This document shows, in pieces, positions 6,000-7,000 of a stretch of DNA of 7,000 nt. The notes under the pieces are model-generated. The model saw only the letters and a list, made by a program, of their open reading frames with translations, had not been told where the DNA came from and did no database searches. How positions within the stretch are numbered: the first letter of the stretch is position 1; the number at the start of each line of letters is the position of its first letter. The translations under genes and the position numbers were made by a program. The stretch comes from Rhodanobacteraceae bacterium (GTDB taxonomy: Bacteria; Pseudomonadota; Gammaproteobacteria; Xanthomonadales; Rhodanobacteraceae), in contig JAICHS010000117.1 of NCBI GenBank assembly GCA_025924775.1, forward strand, positions 1 to 7,000. Reading direction: 5' to 3'.

Positions 6000-6974
6000 T
6001 CAGCCCCCGAAACGTCCGCTGATACGCAGCCAGCCATCCCGTTCCGTGGTCGCGAGGTCACGGAACCCGCAGGCGGCGTAACGTTCCAGCAACTCGGGTT
6101 CCTGCCCGGCCAGGATGCCGGACAGGGCGAATGGCGCGCCGGGCCTGCACAGCGATGCAAAATGCGGTGCGAGTTCGGCCAACGGCCCGGCGAGGATGTT
6201 CGCGACCAACACATCCGTCCGCGCAGCGCGCGGCAGGTCGTCGGGAGGACCAACCTGCAGGCGATCCGCGACGCCGTTGCGTGTCGCATTGTCGCGCGTG
6301 GCGGTGAGCGCCTGCGGGTCGTTGTCGATGCCGATCGCGTGCGCGGCGCCGAGCTTCAGGGCGGCGATTGCGAGCACACCGGAGCCGCAGCCGTAGTCGA
6401 TCACGACCTTGCCGGCGAGGTCGATGCCGTCGAGCCACGCGAGGCACAGCGCGGTGGTGGGGTGGGTGCCGGTGCCAAACGCGAGGCCGGGGTCGAGCCG
6501 CACCACGACCGGCACGTCTGCCGCGCGCGACGCGAGGCTTGCTCGCCCTCGCCCGCTTGCGGGAGCAGGCGGCGGGTGAGGGGCATTCGCGCCGGACGGC
6601 TCGATGTTCCACGGATAAATCCACAATCGCTTGCCGAATTGCATGGGCTGGTAGCGGTCCATCCACACGCGTTCCCAGTCCTGGTCGGCCACGTCCCGAA
6701 ATCCGACGCGACCGGGCGCGAGCTCCGGCAATGCCGCTTCCAGTTGTCGAACCAGCCCACGCCGATCGCGTTCGGCCTCGAACAGGGCCAGCAACGTCAA
6801 GGCGTGCCACAACGGGGTTTCGCCCACGCCCGGCTCGAAGATCGCGGCTTCGTCGGGCGTATCGGCGTTGGCGTCCACCAGGGTGATCGACAACGCGCCG
6901 AGTTCTTCCAACGCTGCTTCGGCGCGCGGCTGCGTGGCGGCGTCAATGGTCAGTTGCAGTTCGAGCCAGGGCAT
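6000..6974 (-). CDS. prmA: Ribosomal protein L11 methyltransferase with an internal low-complexity insertion
   Basis: PrmA is a cytosolic SAM-dependent enzyme that methylates ribosomal protein L11. The 324 residues exceed the roughly 293-300 usual for the family. The N-terminal substrate-binding domain (MPWLELQLTI onward) includes DQDWERVWMDRYQPMQFGKR at 98-115. The catalytic domain shows LDPGLAFGTGTHPTT at 160-174, the SAM-binding motif VIDYGCGSGVLAIAALKLGA at 191-210, the acidic GIDNDP loop at 215-220 and NILAGPL at 259-265. Known homologues pass almost directly from the WI-P segment to VxLDPGLAFGTG; here about residues 127-154 (SGANAPHPPPAPASGRGRAS and on) intervene, encoded by a palindromic repeat annotated separately. 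All motifs are intact, so the enzyme is probably active. The ATG at 6974 fits the conserved PrmA N terminus, though no clear ribosome binding site is seen in the 26 bp left before the window edge. Confidence 0.97.
   Translation of the reverse strand: MPWLELQLTIDAATQPRAEAALEELGALSITLVDANADTPDEAAIFEPGVGETPLWHALTLLALFEAERDRRGLVRQLEAALPELAPGRVGFRDVADQDWERVWMDRYQPMQFGKRLWIYPWNIEPSGANAPHPPPAPASGRGRASLASRAADVPVVVRLDPGLAFGTGTHPTTALCLAWLDGIDLAGKVVIDYGCGSGVLAIAALKLGAAHAIGIDNDPQALTATRDNATRNGVADRLQVGPPDDLPRAARTDVLVANILAGPLAELAPHFASLCRPGAPFALSGILAGQEPELLERYAACGFRDLATTERDGWLRISGRFGG
6546..6582. repeat. GC-rich palindromic repeat inside prmA, probable dispersed repeat inserted in frame
   Basis: On the plus strand cccgc (6552-6556) and gcggg (6559-6563) form a tight hairpin around TT. 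Outer arms ccctcgccc (6546-6554) and gggtgaggg (6574-6582) pair with one mismatch, partly competing with the inner stem. The CCCTCACCC ... CCCGCAAGCGGG layout on the coding strand resembles dispersed palindromic repeats that I associate with intergenic regions of high-GC proteobacteria; this is recalled, not searched. It coincides with the extra residues in PrmA. The element may be larger than given, perhaps about 6515-6596. Confidence 0.7.
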
Positions 6975-7000
6975 AGTGCAAAGTCACACGGCAATTCCCC

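Overview
The window is a high-GC, chromosomal, housekeeping stretch that looks like a gammaproteobacterium of the Xanthomonadales (Xanthomonadaceae/Rhodanobacteraceae type). This rests on gene content, gene order and protein character, not on a database search. It holds seven protein genes, six on the minus strand, plus one possible very short ORF. I see no RNA gene, CRISPR array, insertion sequence, prophage or defence system.

Layout from left to right: the N-terminal 351 codons of DNA polymerase I (polA, minus, running off the left edge); an 80-bp divergent promoter region; a small exported DUF2782 protein on the plus strand, a known polA neighbour in gammaproteobacteria; a 30-bp convergent gap; a glutathione S-transferase-like gene (minus); a 191-bp spacer with a candidate promoter, an 18-codon ORF behind a strong ribosome binding site, and a near-perfect palindrome; purH (minus), the bifunctional enzyme for the last two steps of IMP synthesis; fis (minus), the nucleoid protein, 21 bp upstream of purH; a membrane protein with an N-terminal MJ0042 zinc ribbon and C-terminal DUF3426 domain (minus); and prmA (minus), the ribosomal protein L11 methyltransferase, complete at the right edge.

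The block prmA - DUF3426 - fis - purH matches a conserved gammaproteobacterial order. dusB (usually before fis) and purD (usually after purH) are not at their common places. The block links translation, growth-phase chromosome control and purine synthesis. polA/DUF2782 is a second conserved pair, abutting the first through the GST gene.

The most unusual features are two palindromic sequences inside the reading frames of housekeeping genes: a perfect 19-bp inverted repeat in the polA linker between the 5'-nuclease and 3'-5' exonuclease domains, and a GC-rich dispersed-repeat-like hairpin that adds an Ala/Pro/Arg-rich stretch of about 20-28 residues to PrmA just before its methyltransferase domain. 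Both keep the frame and lie where extra residues could be tolerated, as with the palindromic elements known inside Rickettsia genes. I see no wholly new multi-gene system.
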